Assembly: GCA_031769625.1 (NCBI GenBank)
Contig: JAUIMM010000702.1
Coordinates: 2,588,501-2,652,500 of the forward strand
Source: Taudactylus pleione
Taxonomy: Eukaryota; Chordata; Amphibia; Anura; Myobatrachidae
DNA length: 64,000 nt
Direction: 5' to 3'
This document shows, in pieces, positions 54,855 through 64,000 of the stretch. The number at the start of each line of letters is the position of its first letter. The stretch's first letter is position 1. The notes under the pieces are model-generated. The model saw only the letters and a list, made by a program, of their open reading frames with translations. It made no database searches and had not been told where the DNA came from. Both the position numbers and the translations under genes were made by a program.

Positions 54855-55760
54855 TATGGAGCCTTCACTCCCATGTGTGCTCTCCCTGGGCAGCGGCAAA
54901 ACCCTGCTCATGGGTTTGACTCTGCCGACTACAATGAGCAGACCTAATAATCTAGTTTTGTTCCTAAGCACTCTGCTAGCATGTCGTGGAGCTTGTGGAC
55001 TTTGTATAGTGGCAGTTTACAGCCAAGAAACAAATCCACTGCAGCCAATAGAGGGGATTAACTGCAAACAGTAGCTACCTAGGCTAAGCTAGATAGGAAG
55101 TTGGATACCCTTATATTGAGGATAAGCTGGTGGAGCCCTATGTGAGGGAAAATGGATCCCACCGAAGAGCCCTAAAGTGTGGAGGAAGGGTCACAGAGGT
55201 ATGTAAACTTAGTGCCCTTACCTAAATACACTTGGCCTCATTACTTACCCCCATCACCTCTAATCTGTGCGAAAGCAAGCACCTTAGCTTGGAATACCAA
55301 GTTGTGTTACTGGAGCTGCTATTCTCAGACAGTACATAACAATCCTAAGTTTAACTTGGCCAAACTCACCTTCCAGGCTGTGAAATGCCCGACTGTGCAG
55401 CCCCTTTTTTTGGAGTGTCAATAGCCAAGTTGCCCAGGGTGCCGTCTTGAACCACACACTCCTGTATGTCCAATGAGCCATGATATGTAGCCACCGGGTC
55501 CCTGTCGTGGAGTCCGTCAATGCTCCTGGACACCATCCTGAACCATATCTGGGGAGTTGGAAAGCATTAGCATCTGTAGGGTACCCGTCTCTGTGCATGA
55601 CCAGCACCTATATATATATTTATCTAGCCCCCGAAGGACTCCACTGCAAAGGATCCTCCCAGCCTTATTGCGACCTGGTATGGGCTACATACGTATGTAC
55701 ACCTAATTATTTAAACCTAACACATCCATGTTTCACTCACCTTCACATATATAAAAGCAA
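54855..55760 (-). pseudogene. Unrecognised Ngaro internal coding remnants
   Basis: A minus-strand frame at 55284-55607 (107 residues) contains Trp-rich segments (TRWLHIMAHWTYRSVW). An alternative frame reads VATYHGSLDIQE. I do not recognise either. By position it would be gag or the N-terminal pol of the Ngaro element. Confidence 0.25.
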
Positions 55761-55996
55761 GTACCTGTCCATACACATCCATATATATGTCTAGTTGTAC
55801 GCATGTATGCACCTGCCAATATGAGTCCTCCTACATACGAACTGAACTAGAATCGTACTGGCATATATACACATGTATACCTATATGCACATGTGTAAAC
55901 TGTACATATGAATCCACATGCTCTCACACATGCCCGCACCCATGATGTACCAACATGCCTATACATATCGGCCCACATCTACCTGTACCAAGCCCA

Positions 55997-56030
<34 letters not shown>
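55997..56030. repeat. (AT)n microsatellite
   Basis: About 17 AT dinucleotides. The flanks are rich in CACATGTAT-type motifs. Confidence 0.9.
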
Positions 56031-56032
<2 letters not shown>

Positions 56033-56059
56033 GTATCCACATCCATCATATACATCTAT

Positions 56060-56585
56060 ATGAGCGCTCGCAACCGAATCGATGTTCCCCCACTGGGCAT
56101 GCGCACGTCGGAGCTGGCTCCGATGTGCGCATGCGTGAGACCCGGCCAGCGACGGGCGCTCCATCGCTAGGGGTCTTGCACCAAAGGGGGTGAGCTGTTG
56201 ATGGTGAGTGACAGCTCGCCCCGTTTGGGAGGCGGGCAGGGGGCGTGGCCGGCCAAACGGAGGCGTTCCCGAAGGAATGCTTGCCATTTGGGAGCGGCCC
56301 CACTGACATCAGCAGTGATGTCAGTGGGGGGCTTCCTGCGCTCAATCAGAGCAGGAAGCTCCCTGGGGCTTGCGAGTGCCGAGACCCAACCTTAGGGTCT
56401 CGTCGCAAGCCCCGATGGTCGCGATGGTCTTGACCATCGTGACCATCACCCTGGTCGGTCGCCAGAGCTGTGGGTGGTAACCCACAGCTTAGTGATCGAC
56501 CAAGAGGCGGCACTATAAGATGCAAGTGGCCGCCCTCATTCTGAGCGACCGCTTGCATCTAACGACCGCCTCTGAAAGAGGTCCC
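56060..56585. mobile_element. MITE of the 6367-6914 family inside the Ngaro element
   Basis: Shares, in reverse orientation, ATGGTCTTGACCAT, the GACATCAGCAGTGATGTC palindrome, GGCGTTCC and the GGGGG-GAGCTGTTGATGGTG block. The terminal GAATCAGGCCC motifs are decayed. Confidence 0.65.
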
Positions 56586-56589
56586 TAGT

Positions 56590-57595
56590 CCTTACAAACC
56601 ATTATATAGGTTTATGGGGGTTATTCCTGAGGAGGGGGGGGGTGTTAGTAAGAACAAAAGAGGCTTAAAGTTGCTTGGAGTTGGGGGATGGGGTCCGTAT
56701 TAGAATGAAGGGCTGTGTTAGGAAAACTGAGTATGCCTTTTAGATTAAATATGTAAACTACCACCACAGCAGTTTTAAAACAGAAATGCTGCGATTGCTG
56801 CTTGCAGATGAACACTTCAGTTTCAATTTAAGCGGTTTTAAACCGTGCTTGCAATGCCGTGTTAACATGCAAACTCTAGCTTAATATTTAAAACTATGTT
56901 ACGGTTACGGCATATATAAACAGCCACAATTTTATAATACAAAAGACTTGATATATGTTAAAATGCAAGCCCTTTGCTAATATCTTAATTATGCCGATAC
57001 TGGCAATCATAAACTACAGCGATTTTGGTTGTTTGCAGGGGTTGGGGCCCTTGTTAGAAAAAGATGGAATGAGAGCTAAGTGTACCCTTTAGATAAACAA
57101 TTTTACTACAGTCACAGCAGTTATAAAGACAGAGATGCAGCGTTTGTTTAAAACTACGATACCACAAACTGTAAACAACTACAATTGTATAATGGAAAGA
57201 CGTGATATATGTAAATACAAACCCTTAGATACTATTTAAACAGTGCTACTGATAATTATAGATAAAGCAATGGATGATACAAAACGTGATCTAATCTTTG
57301 TTAAAGCAACCTCAGCTTAATGCTAATAAATACATAAACTTAAACTTAGTACTGTTAATTATAAACCACTTTGTTTCAAATTTATATATATCTAAACACT
57401 CTGAACTACAGATCCTATTACAAAAGCAGCCTCCCAAAATTAAGATAAGGAATTTAATATCCCATGAAAAGATGTAGAATGTAGCACACACATATAAAAA
57501 CAATTTATTTATTTTTTTTGGAAAGAAGGAAAGGACTGAAAAGATTCAGCACAGGTTACAAATAAAGGAATTTAGAGGGCGGGTGGTGTGTGTGT

Positions 57596-57626
<31 letters not shown>

Positions 57627-57811
57627 TGATTTACAGCAGCTTGGGGAAAGCAGGGGAAAGAGGATTTAGATAGGGTACAGATTGATGTAAATGCAGATAT
57701 GCAAAGGCATGTGCTCCTGGAGCAAGCAGTAGGCCTAGAGGGGAATATTCAGACAATCCCAGTGATTGGTACTTATCTGTTCCACGTGATCCTGTTTCCG
57801 GAAAAAAATTC
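56590..57811. other. No gene seen; AT-rich 5' region of Ngaro element
   Basis: AT-rich with two diverged copies of an AAACTACGATACC/TATATGTTAAAATGCAAG-type segment (about 56700-57300). A (TG)n(G)n tract is at 57586-57626. Confidence 0.4.
57586..57626. repeat. (TG)n plus G-run microsatellite
   Basis: TG repeats run directly into about 18 consecutive G. Confidence 0.9.
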
Positions 57812-58076
57812 TTACAAGGAGAGAGCATCTTCCTGTGTCATTTCCTTTAGTTGATCTTGATTCCTCCCACTTCTCCTCCCATACTGGACCTCCTATCTCT
57901 TGTAATTTATTCCAACCCTGTATGTTCGGGGCCATGTCCCAGCCCCCCCTCTGCTCTAGCATCTGGCACATTTGCCTGCAACAAAGGCTATTCATCTACC
58001 TAGCCCCAATTTATATCCCTAATACCACATCGCTTATCTACATCACGTCCAGAATGCGGACGCTGCTTCCATATTA
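57812..58076 (-). repeat. Ngaro split repeat A1 (5' end)
   Basis: Matches A2, including CAAGGAGAGAGCATCTTCCT-type start and CTGCTTCCATAT end, and defines the 5' boundary of the element on the minus strand. Confidence 0.85.
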
Positions 58077-58290
58077 TATGCGGCAGTAGGGACAACCTGC
58101 ATGAGCTGAATGTTTTTATTTCACATGTGGGCACCATTCCAGAGCATTGGAGCAAGTCTGGGAGTCTGGAGGAGCAGCAGAAGATCCAAGCATTGCACCT
58201 GTACATATATGTATATATTGGTCTTCTTATGCACTAGAAAACAGTATTAATAATTAAACCTATAGGTATATTGCAATGCAACCCTAGATA

Positions 58291-58603
58291 TGCAAAAGGA
58301 GAAAAAAGTGGGCGCTACCAATATAAATCACCAATTAGGTCAAAATCTATACCACTCCTGCTGCCCCCACACAGTGGATCTGGAAGTCCACCTATTCACA
58401 ATGGGAACACAATAAGAAAGAAAATGGGAGCGCTGGCAGTGGCTGCTGATTTAAAAAATCATTATTTATTTTAATTGCACAAAATACAATCTCAAACACT
58501 TATGTTTAAAATATCAATATAAATGAAGAATTCAGATGGATTCAATCAATTAGGCTAATAGTGCCTTACTGTTAAAATGTGAAACCGGTTCCACCCTACA
58601 ATA
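58291..58603 (-). repeat. PLE-2 downstream pseudo-LTR (compared part)
   Basis: Near-identical to 63686-64000. The full repeat probably extends further to higher coordinates, past the hammerhead. Confidence 0.9.
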
Positions 58604-59240
58604 TTAGTACATATCAATATATAAATCACTCCAGAGACTAGTATAGAGATCACTTATATAGACATTTATATATTGGAGCATCAATCGAAAAATCATTGGT
58701 CACAATTTCCCAGCATGGATTTAATAGTTGTCAATATTTATGTCCACTTATACCCAATTGATAGAGGGTTAAATGTATAAAAAAGAAGCAGCACAGCTCA
58801 TTCAGCACAGATTAGAGTGTTAGTATTGCAGTGTTAGTAAATAGGTAGTTCCTAATATAGGTACATTATCATCCAACCATGTAGGTAGAGAAGCAAAGTG
58901 TATTGAGGCAGTTAACCTCTACCCCAATCCCAGGGGGAGGATGCTTATATACTGATCGCCTGCTCACAAGTAAAGAACAATATCAGCCAAAGATTTTTAC
59001 CACTTTGTGCACCATGTGGTCCAGAGGCGCTTCTTGTCCTCAGGCAGAGGGACCTCTTATTCCTGGATCCTGGCACTTGTAACCGTTCACGGTGAACCAA
59101 TTGGCTGAGTTGTATTCTGTTGTCCGCCGCTGCTGCACGCTGGCTGCTGCACGCTGGCTGCTGCACGCTGGCTGGTGACCGCTCCGTCACTTCCGGTGCT
59201 GAACTTCCGGCTTCCGGTATGCGTACCACCTGCATTCCAC

Positions 59241-59298
59241 GAGTCACCTGACGCATTTCTCCGCCCAATGACACGGCGGTTTCATCAGAGGATGGCTC
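59241..59298 (-). ncRNA. Type I hammerhead ribozyme candidate in PLE-2
   Basis: Minus strand: intact core CUGAUGA (59282-59288), stem II CCGCC/GGCGG (59275-59279 with 59261-59265), GAAA (59256-59259), a minimal stem III UGCG, and a GUC cleavage triplet (59250-59252). Stem I pairs CCU with AGG, then an internal loop, then GAG with CUC (59289-59298 with 59241-59249). One to two unpaired A flank stem II. Minimal-stem-III hammerheads are established in Penelope-like elements. Confidence 0.6.
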
Positions 59299-60180
59299 TA
59301 AGCTCGTTAGTGCTCCATTATATCCCTCTCAGAGTATCCGGATTGGTTGTTTTTCAATCCCCTTAAAAATTAACTGCTAACATGCCACAGTCTTCTCTGA
59401 AAGCGGGATAAACATTTTGTGTATGCATAATATGGTGATAGAAACATCTTATATTCCATATATTTGTATATAACTTATTTAAACTATTTATAGTTCTAAT
59501 ATTCTACTCCAAGGTGCCTGCTCATATAGCCCATAGTATTAATCCTACCCTATAAAACTAAAAAACTATATAAAAATATACCTCAAAAAATTATTTAAAA
59601 AATATAAAAATATATAAGAAAATCAAAATAAAGCTAGGTATTGGAAGGCAACACGAATCTTATTCAATATAATACATTAATACCATTGATATATTGCCCT
59701 AAGGGGTTGAGCTGGAAAAATGTTATTACATATATATAGAGACAAATTATTAAAAACAAAAAACCTTCAACACAATATGGATATAGAAAAATATTTTCCG
59801 ATATCCACTACAAAATCAATATAATCATTATTCCCACTAGAATATCTACACAATAATAAACAGCCTTAGACCACTTTCCATATAAAACAGTTGGTGAAAT
59901 ATATCGATACTTCACCAACCAAACATTAAATACCCTCAGTCTCCAACCATATAGGGTCTCAGGGTTAATAATTGAAAGGTTGAAAGGTTCTCATCAGGTC
60001 TATTAACCTATATATGTCTCAAATACCTGAGACATTGGTATTACCACTGTGTAGTAATTCTAGTGGAAAACCTTCAGGATTGACACTATATAACAATCTC
60101 AGTTCAATTCAAAATCAATCAATACCGTCATTAGTCAGCTAAATAACTTATATCACCCACCTACATATAAAGCCCAAATA

Positions 60181-60950
60181 TCAAATATTATTCAGTTCGA
60201 TAGTCTCATTTAGGCCATCTGGATCCAGCGTATTGAGTCTAAATATCCAACATGCTTCTCTTCTGCACAGTGTATTTAGTCTATTCCCCCCTCTATCCGT
60301 ACTTTTGATTTGTTCAATAGCTATCACTTTAATTTGGCTGATATCCTTCCTTTCACAAACCGAAGCATGTCTAGATAAACTATGTGCTAAGTTCCCTTTG
60401 AGGATGTTCCTCCTATGCTCCAAAAATCGAACATTAAGCGTACGTGTGGTCCGCCCCACATACTGAAGACCACACCCACACCTAATAATGTAGACCACGT
60501 AGTTGGAGTTACAATTAAGGAAGGACTCTATATGAAATGATTCCGATGTACTTTTTGATTGAAAGACCGTTTCTCTATGTCCTGCATGCTTGCACGTCAT
60601 ACATTTTTCTCCTCCACACCTGTAAAAACCAACTGGTTTATCAGGTAGCCAATTATGATGAATACCCAAATCCTGACTAATACCTTTCTTCGTATTATCA
60701 TGTATATTATATTTATTTCCCATATTTCCATTCTTTCTGTACATACTAGGGGCCAATTTTTGTTTCAAACTTTCCGATTTTCTGTAAACAATTTTCACAC
60801 CACTTCCCACCATCGGACCTATAACTGGATCTACCTTCAAAATGGTTGTATTCTTTTTAATAATTTCTTTTATTGCATTAGCATGAGTATTATACTGTGT
60901 GACAAATGGACAACAATACTCCCATTCCTCTTGCCGTCTGTCTATAATCC

Positions 60951-60992
<42 letters not shown>

Positions 60993-61437
60993 TGACTAGG
61001 AGATCTTCCCTATTCTTTTTATGGGTTTCTCTTAGAGCTTTATCTAGAATGTGAGGAGGGTAGCCTTGTTCCACAAAGGCTCCATAAACTTTATCTACTT
61101 GTTCGTGATAGCTGATTTCACTCGAACAGTTTCTTTTAATACGATAAAATTGGCTTTTTGGAATATTATTCCGCCAAGCCTTTAAATGACTACTGCCATA
61201 GTCCAAAAAATTGTTGGAGTCAACCTTCTTAAAAAAGGTTTCAGTGTGTATTTGTCCACCCAAGGCCGATAGTGCAATATCCAGGAACTGGATGTGTGTT
61301 GAACTTATAGTGCTGGTAAATTTAAGACCATACATATTAGAATTTAAGTGATTCATAAAAGTGTGAATAGACGTGAGGTCCCCATCCCAAATAAAAAATA
61401 AATCATCATTAAATCTGCCATAGAGGACCAGGTTCAC
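60181..61437 (-). pseudogene. PLE-2 RT C-terminal part, linker and GIY-YIG endonuclease
   Basis: A 418-residue open frame begins just after an in-frame TGA that breaks it from the upstream RT frame. It holds RT catalytic motif C as RFNDDLFFIWDGD (FNDD at 61402-61413) and IQFLDIALSALGG, then the RT thumb region. A run of 11 Asn from (ATT)11 follows, then the Cys-rich RCGGEKCMTCKHAGH and the nuclease YVVYIIRCGCGLQYVG (about 60455-60510) with RTTRTLNVRFLEHRRN. The tail FRLNTLDPDGLNE matches PLE-1. The endonuclease looks intact. The unusual FND in place of YID is worth noting; the Asp pair is kept. Confidence 0.9.
60958..60990. repeat. (ATT)11 trinucleotide microsatellite in coding sequence
   Basis: In frame as poly-Asn on the minus strand, between RT and nuclease of PLE-2. 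Confidence 0.95.
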
Positions 61438-61446
61438 CCCAAAGCC

Positions 61447-62184
61447 TCAACCCCAAATAAGCTCCTCCTCCAATGAGCCCATATAGAGGTTCGCATAGCT
61501 TTGTGCGAACCTGGTCCCCATGGCAGTCCCCCGTGTTTGTAAATAATAAGTGGTGTCAAATAAAAAATAATTGTGCTCTAAAATAAATTTTATGGATGCC
61601 ACAACAAAGTCACGTAGTCCCTCTGTCATATTGTCATCTCTATCTAGATGCTCCCTAATTTTTTCCACCCCCTTGGTATGTGGAATGTTGGAGTATAGTG
61701 ATTCTACATCACAGGTAAGGAAGTAATATGTTTTTTTCCAGTTTACATTACGGATCATATTTAAAAATTGTGTAGTATCCTTTATAAATGATCTCAGGGT
61801 GACCACGAGACTCTGTAAGTGGACATCCACAAATTGTGAGAGGTTCGATGTTAGGGACCCTATACCCGAAATTATGGGATGCCCAGGAGGTGCAGTGAGG
61901 GACTTATGAATTTTGGATAAATGATAATAAACAGGGATAATGGGGTGGGTAACATATAAAAAATTCCAAGTATCTTTGGATATTGCACCACCGGCCAAGG
62001 CATCATCCAACAAAATTCTAAGTTGACTCTGAAATTCTTGAGTGGGATTATTTGTGAGGGTTCTATAAAACAATATGTTACCTAACTGCATGTTTGCTTC
62101 TTTCAGATAATCACACGTGTTTTGAACAACCACCCCCCCACCTTTATCTGCCATTTTAATAGTTATTTCTTTGTCTGACATCAA
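61447..62184 (-). pseudogene. PLE-2 reverse transcriptase N-terminal part
   Basis: Frame with ITIKMADKGGGVVVQNT (the PLE DKGG motif), YHLSKIHKSLTAPPGHPIIS, YFLTCDVESLYSNIPHTKG (first catalytic Asp in CDVESLY) and TRGTAMGTRFAQSYANLYMG. It ends at TGA 61447-61449, beyond which the same frame continues as the catalytic motif C segment. Only one stop separates the RT halves. PLE reverse transcriptase is telomerase-related and copies element RNA at a nicked chromosomal end. Confidence 0.9.
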
Positions 62185-62720
62185 TATTTTAGAGCTCTTC
62201 TTTCCTCCACTGTGAGGTTATCCTTCAGAGGGGCTTTTTCTATGGTTTCACAAAGATTTTTAAAATCATCCATAGTGGTCCTATAGAACCCCTCCACACA
62301 AGGCCCTTTATATTGCAGAGGATAAAAATCTGCCTTTTTCTTAAGTATACATGATTTTTTCACAGTCCCCTTGATATCATAAATGGGTATTGGAGATATA
62401 TTTCCAACAGAACCCTCTAAAGCTAAGCCCTCCAATATTTCAATGGCATCTCTGTCTTCTTCATCAAGAATAATTGGAACGGACTCATCGTTTCTATATT
62501 TAATTTGTTTTAATGCAAAATATCTTTTTCTACTTAAATTTCGAATAAATCTGTTCAAATCAACAAACAAAGTAAATAAATTTGGTTTTTTAGCTGGGGC
62601 ATATTTCAGCCCCTTACTTAATAGAGCTTTCTCTGGTGTACTTAAAACTCTATTCGATAAATTAAATATACTTTTCTCATTTATTACTTTCTTATACTTT
62701 TTCCTCGTCCTAGTTCTCCC
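62181..62720 (-). pseudogene. PLE-2 pre-RT segment
   Basis: Reads IFNLSNRVLSTPEKALLSKG and LNRFIRNLSRKRYFALKQ, then DNLTVEERRALKY. The NLS...LLSKGL motif is shared with PLE-1. A one-base shift near 62190 separates it from the RT frame (ALK continuing as ILMSDKE), and another near 62715-62735 from the N-terminal frame. Confidence 0.8.
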
Positions 62721-63640
62721 ACCTCTACATCCTCTAAATCTCTTGTTCTTTTGTGGTTCCCCATTTCGTTTCTGTTTAATTGGAACTGTCTCATGGGTTC
62801 TCTGCCTAAAAAATTATGAGTATCAGTATATGATTCATTATCTGTTTGTGCTCTAATCTTGGGTCTAGCTCCTCCTTTTTCTATTGTTTTCGGAGTATAT
62901 TCCTCTTTATCAAGGCATTCGTATCTATTTTTGTGTATGAACCCATGTGTATTATTAGTAGGTGATGATACACTTAACTTTTTCCCTTTTTTACGGAGAA
63001 AATCCCTTGGGGATTCTGTTTCTCTAGACCTCAACATGTGATTCCTCACAGGGTTCCATTGAACATTCCGATTACCTGATCTTGATTGGTATCTCCCTCC
63101 TCTATTATAGGTTCTAACTCTACCCCTTTCGTAGTCACTTCTATCTCTTTCTAGTTTTTTATCCTTAACCTGGATAATTGATTTTTCAAAATCCTCCAAT
63201 TTTTTATTTACCTTAGCATCTTTCTCTTGAAACTCCATGGTATTATCAAATAATTTTAATTGTTCTTGTGTTTTTTCAATCTCTATTTGTAATTCCTTAA
63301 TTTTACCCCCCCTATAGTCAATCAGTAGCTCCATTAACTTAAAAGAACATGTATCCAAAATTTTGTTCCAATTACTTAGGAAACCTTCATCATCTCTAAA
63401 AGATGCTGATTTAAATATCCTCAAACCCCTAGGGATAAACTTGTTATCGATATATTTACGTAAAGTGGTTTGGTCCCACCAATGCCTAGTATCTGCCATA
63501 CATAATGTTTCTAATTTGTTAAACAATTTATTAAAATCATTAAATGATGTCTCACAATCTACATTTTCACTCAAATCAGGACATACTATATATCTATTTC
63601 TTCTTTCTAAATGTTCTTGCAGACACCTTAGAGTAGACAT
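62684..63640 (-). CDS. PLE-2 N-terminal region (coiled coil, Arg/Gly-rich)
   Basis: ATG 63640 (MSTLRCLQEHLERRNRYIVC) starts a 318-residue frame lying 45 bp inside the upstream repeat. Residues 55-75 hold LRKYIDNKFIPRGLRIFKS, shared in type with PLE-1's N-terminal piece. Residues 105-165 form a Glu/Lys coil (KELQIEIEKTQEQLKLFD). Then comes an Arg/Gly/Tyr-rich stretch RGRVRTYNRGGRYQSRSG that could bind nucleic acid. The frame ends at 62684, overlapping the next segment, where a peptide RTRKKYKKVINEKS in the other frame looks like the true continuation. So the end is probably a frameshift and the original protein one fused ORF. No known domain is recognised. Confidence 0.75.
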   Translation of the reverse strand: MSTLRCLQEHLERRNRYIVCPDLSENVDCETSFNDFNKLFNKLETLCMADTRHWWDQTTLRKYIDNKFIPRGLRIFKSASFRDDEGFLSNWNKILDTCSFKLMELLIDYRGGKIKELQIEIEKTQEQLKLFDNTMEFQEKDAKVNKKLEDFEKSIIQVKDKKLERDRSDYERGRVRTYNRGGRYQSRSGNRNVQWNPVRNHMLRSRETESPRDFLRKKGKKLSVSSPTNNTHGFIHKNRYECLDKEEYTPKTIEKGGARPKIRAQTDNESYTDTHNFLGREPMRQFQLNRNEMGNHKRTRDLEDVEVGELGRGKSIRK

Positions 63641-63685
63641 AATATTTCAAATAAGCAGCCTCACCAACCAGAATATACAATAAAC

Positions 63686-64000
63686 TGCAAAAGGAGAAAA
63701 AAGTGGGCGCTACCAATATAAATCACCAATTAGGTCAAAATCTATACCACTCCTGCTGCCCCCACACAGTGGATCTGGAAGTCCACCTATTCACAATGGG
63801 AACACAATAAGAAAGAAAATGGGAGCGCTGGCAGTGGCTGCTGATTTAAAAAATCATTATTTATTTTAATTGCACAAAATACAATCTCAAACACTTATGT
63901 TTAAACTATCAATATAAATGAAGAATACAGATGGATTCAATCAATTAGGCTAATAGTGCCTTACTGTTAAAATGTGAAACCGGTTCCACCCTACAATATT
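63686..64000 (-). repeat. PLE-2 upstream pseudo-LTR (truncated by window)
   Basis: Direct repeat of 58291-58603. It would be expected to contain a second hammerhead copy around 0.6-0.7 kb beyond the window end. Confidence 0.9.

Larger units (their letters stand above)
51000..58076 (-). mobile_element. Ngaro-type tyrosine-recombinase (DIRS order) retrotransposon, decayed
   Basis: On the minus strand the order is A1 (57812-58076), coding remnants, SGNH hydrolase ORF, B1 (51968-52595), A2 (51638-51967), B2 (51000-51637). A1 matches A2, and B1 matches B2 at well over 90% by eye. This split-direct-repeat arrangement is diagnostic of Ngaro-like elements. A MITE and microsatellites are inserted. 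Recombinase catalytic residues are not recognisable. Confidence 0.8.
58291..64000 (-). mobile_element. Penelope-like element PLE-2 with flanking direct repeats
   Basis: TGCAAAAGGAGAAAAAAGTG begins both direct repeats (58291 and 63686), 5395 bp apart. The right copy runs off the window. In about 313 comparable bases I count two differences. Between them lie N-terminal, RT and GIY-YIG coding on the minus strand and a hammerhead-like motif, the expected PLE pseudo-LTR layout. Confidence 0.9.

Noticed and set aside
58000..58206. 68-residue frame overlapping A1, and similar short frames in A/B repeats
   Set aside because: They overlap the Ngaro terminal repeats, differ between repeat copies and show no domain.
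63970..63990. GAAACCGG motif as a hammerhead box in the PLE-2 repeat
   Set aside because: No CUGANGA box or stem II lies upstream on either strand.

Overview
The window looks like repeat-dense vertebrate nuclear DNA, most likely from an amphibian (probably a frog) with a large genome. The reasons are AT-rich sequence with no operons or dense coding, and a mix of Penelope-like elements, Tf1/sushi-type Ty3 elements, Ngaro-type tyrosine-recombinase elements, Tc1, mariner and hAT transposons, many palindromic MITEs and several minisatellites. The species call is an inference. I found no host protein-coding exon, rRNA or canonical tRNA. Nearly every recognisable coding segment belongs to a transposable element.

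Layout. 0-1.3 kb: 3' end of a decayed Penelope-like element (PLE-0) next to a coiled-coil, gag-like fragment. 1.4-5.7 kb: hAT-like element with a minisatellite, SINE and Ty3 integrase fragments, and a perfect 68-bp inverted repeat. 5.8-10.1 kb: broken Tc1 split by a MITE and a 2.4-kb hAT, which itself carries three MITEs. 10.5-11.9 kb: 47-bp minisatellite. 13.3-27.4 kb: a nest in which an old Penelope-like element (PLE-1, minus strand) is split by an almost complete 6.5-kb Tf1/sushi-type chromovirus (19695-26238, 5-bp target duplication GACAT). 28-31 kb: a second PLE-like terminal region and a mariner. 31.4-37 kb: foldback elements and a second hAT (33313-35915, perfect 8-bp duplication GAAGATAC). 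37.5-39.7 kb: LINE-like insertion with a 15-bp duplication. 40-50 kb: MITEs, minisatellites, a LINE 3' end and a possible LTR fragment. 51.0-58.1 kb: decayed Ngaro element with the diagnostic A1-ORFs-B1-A2-B2 split repeats. 58.3 kb to the window end: young Penelope-like element (PLE-2) with near-identical flanking repeats, cut by the window edge.

How the parts work. The sushi element has gag with a CCHC knuckle, a GGGAAAT slippery heptamer, protease-RT-RNase H-integrase-chromodomain, a polypurine tract and 1.1-kb LTRs. Its primer site is complementary to a sequence about 30 bp downstream of a TATA box in its own LTR, which points to Tf1-style self-priming. The Penelope elements combine RT and a GIY-YIG nuclease, and hammerhead-ribozyme-like motifs lie downstream of the nuclease in their terminal regions. 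The Ngaro element retains an SGNH-hydrolase ORF directly upstream of B1. All autonomous elements here carry stops or frameshifts, so none looks competent as it stands.
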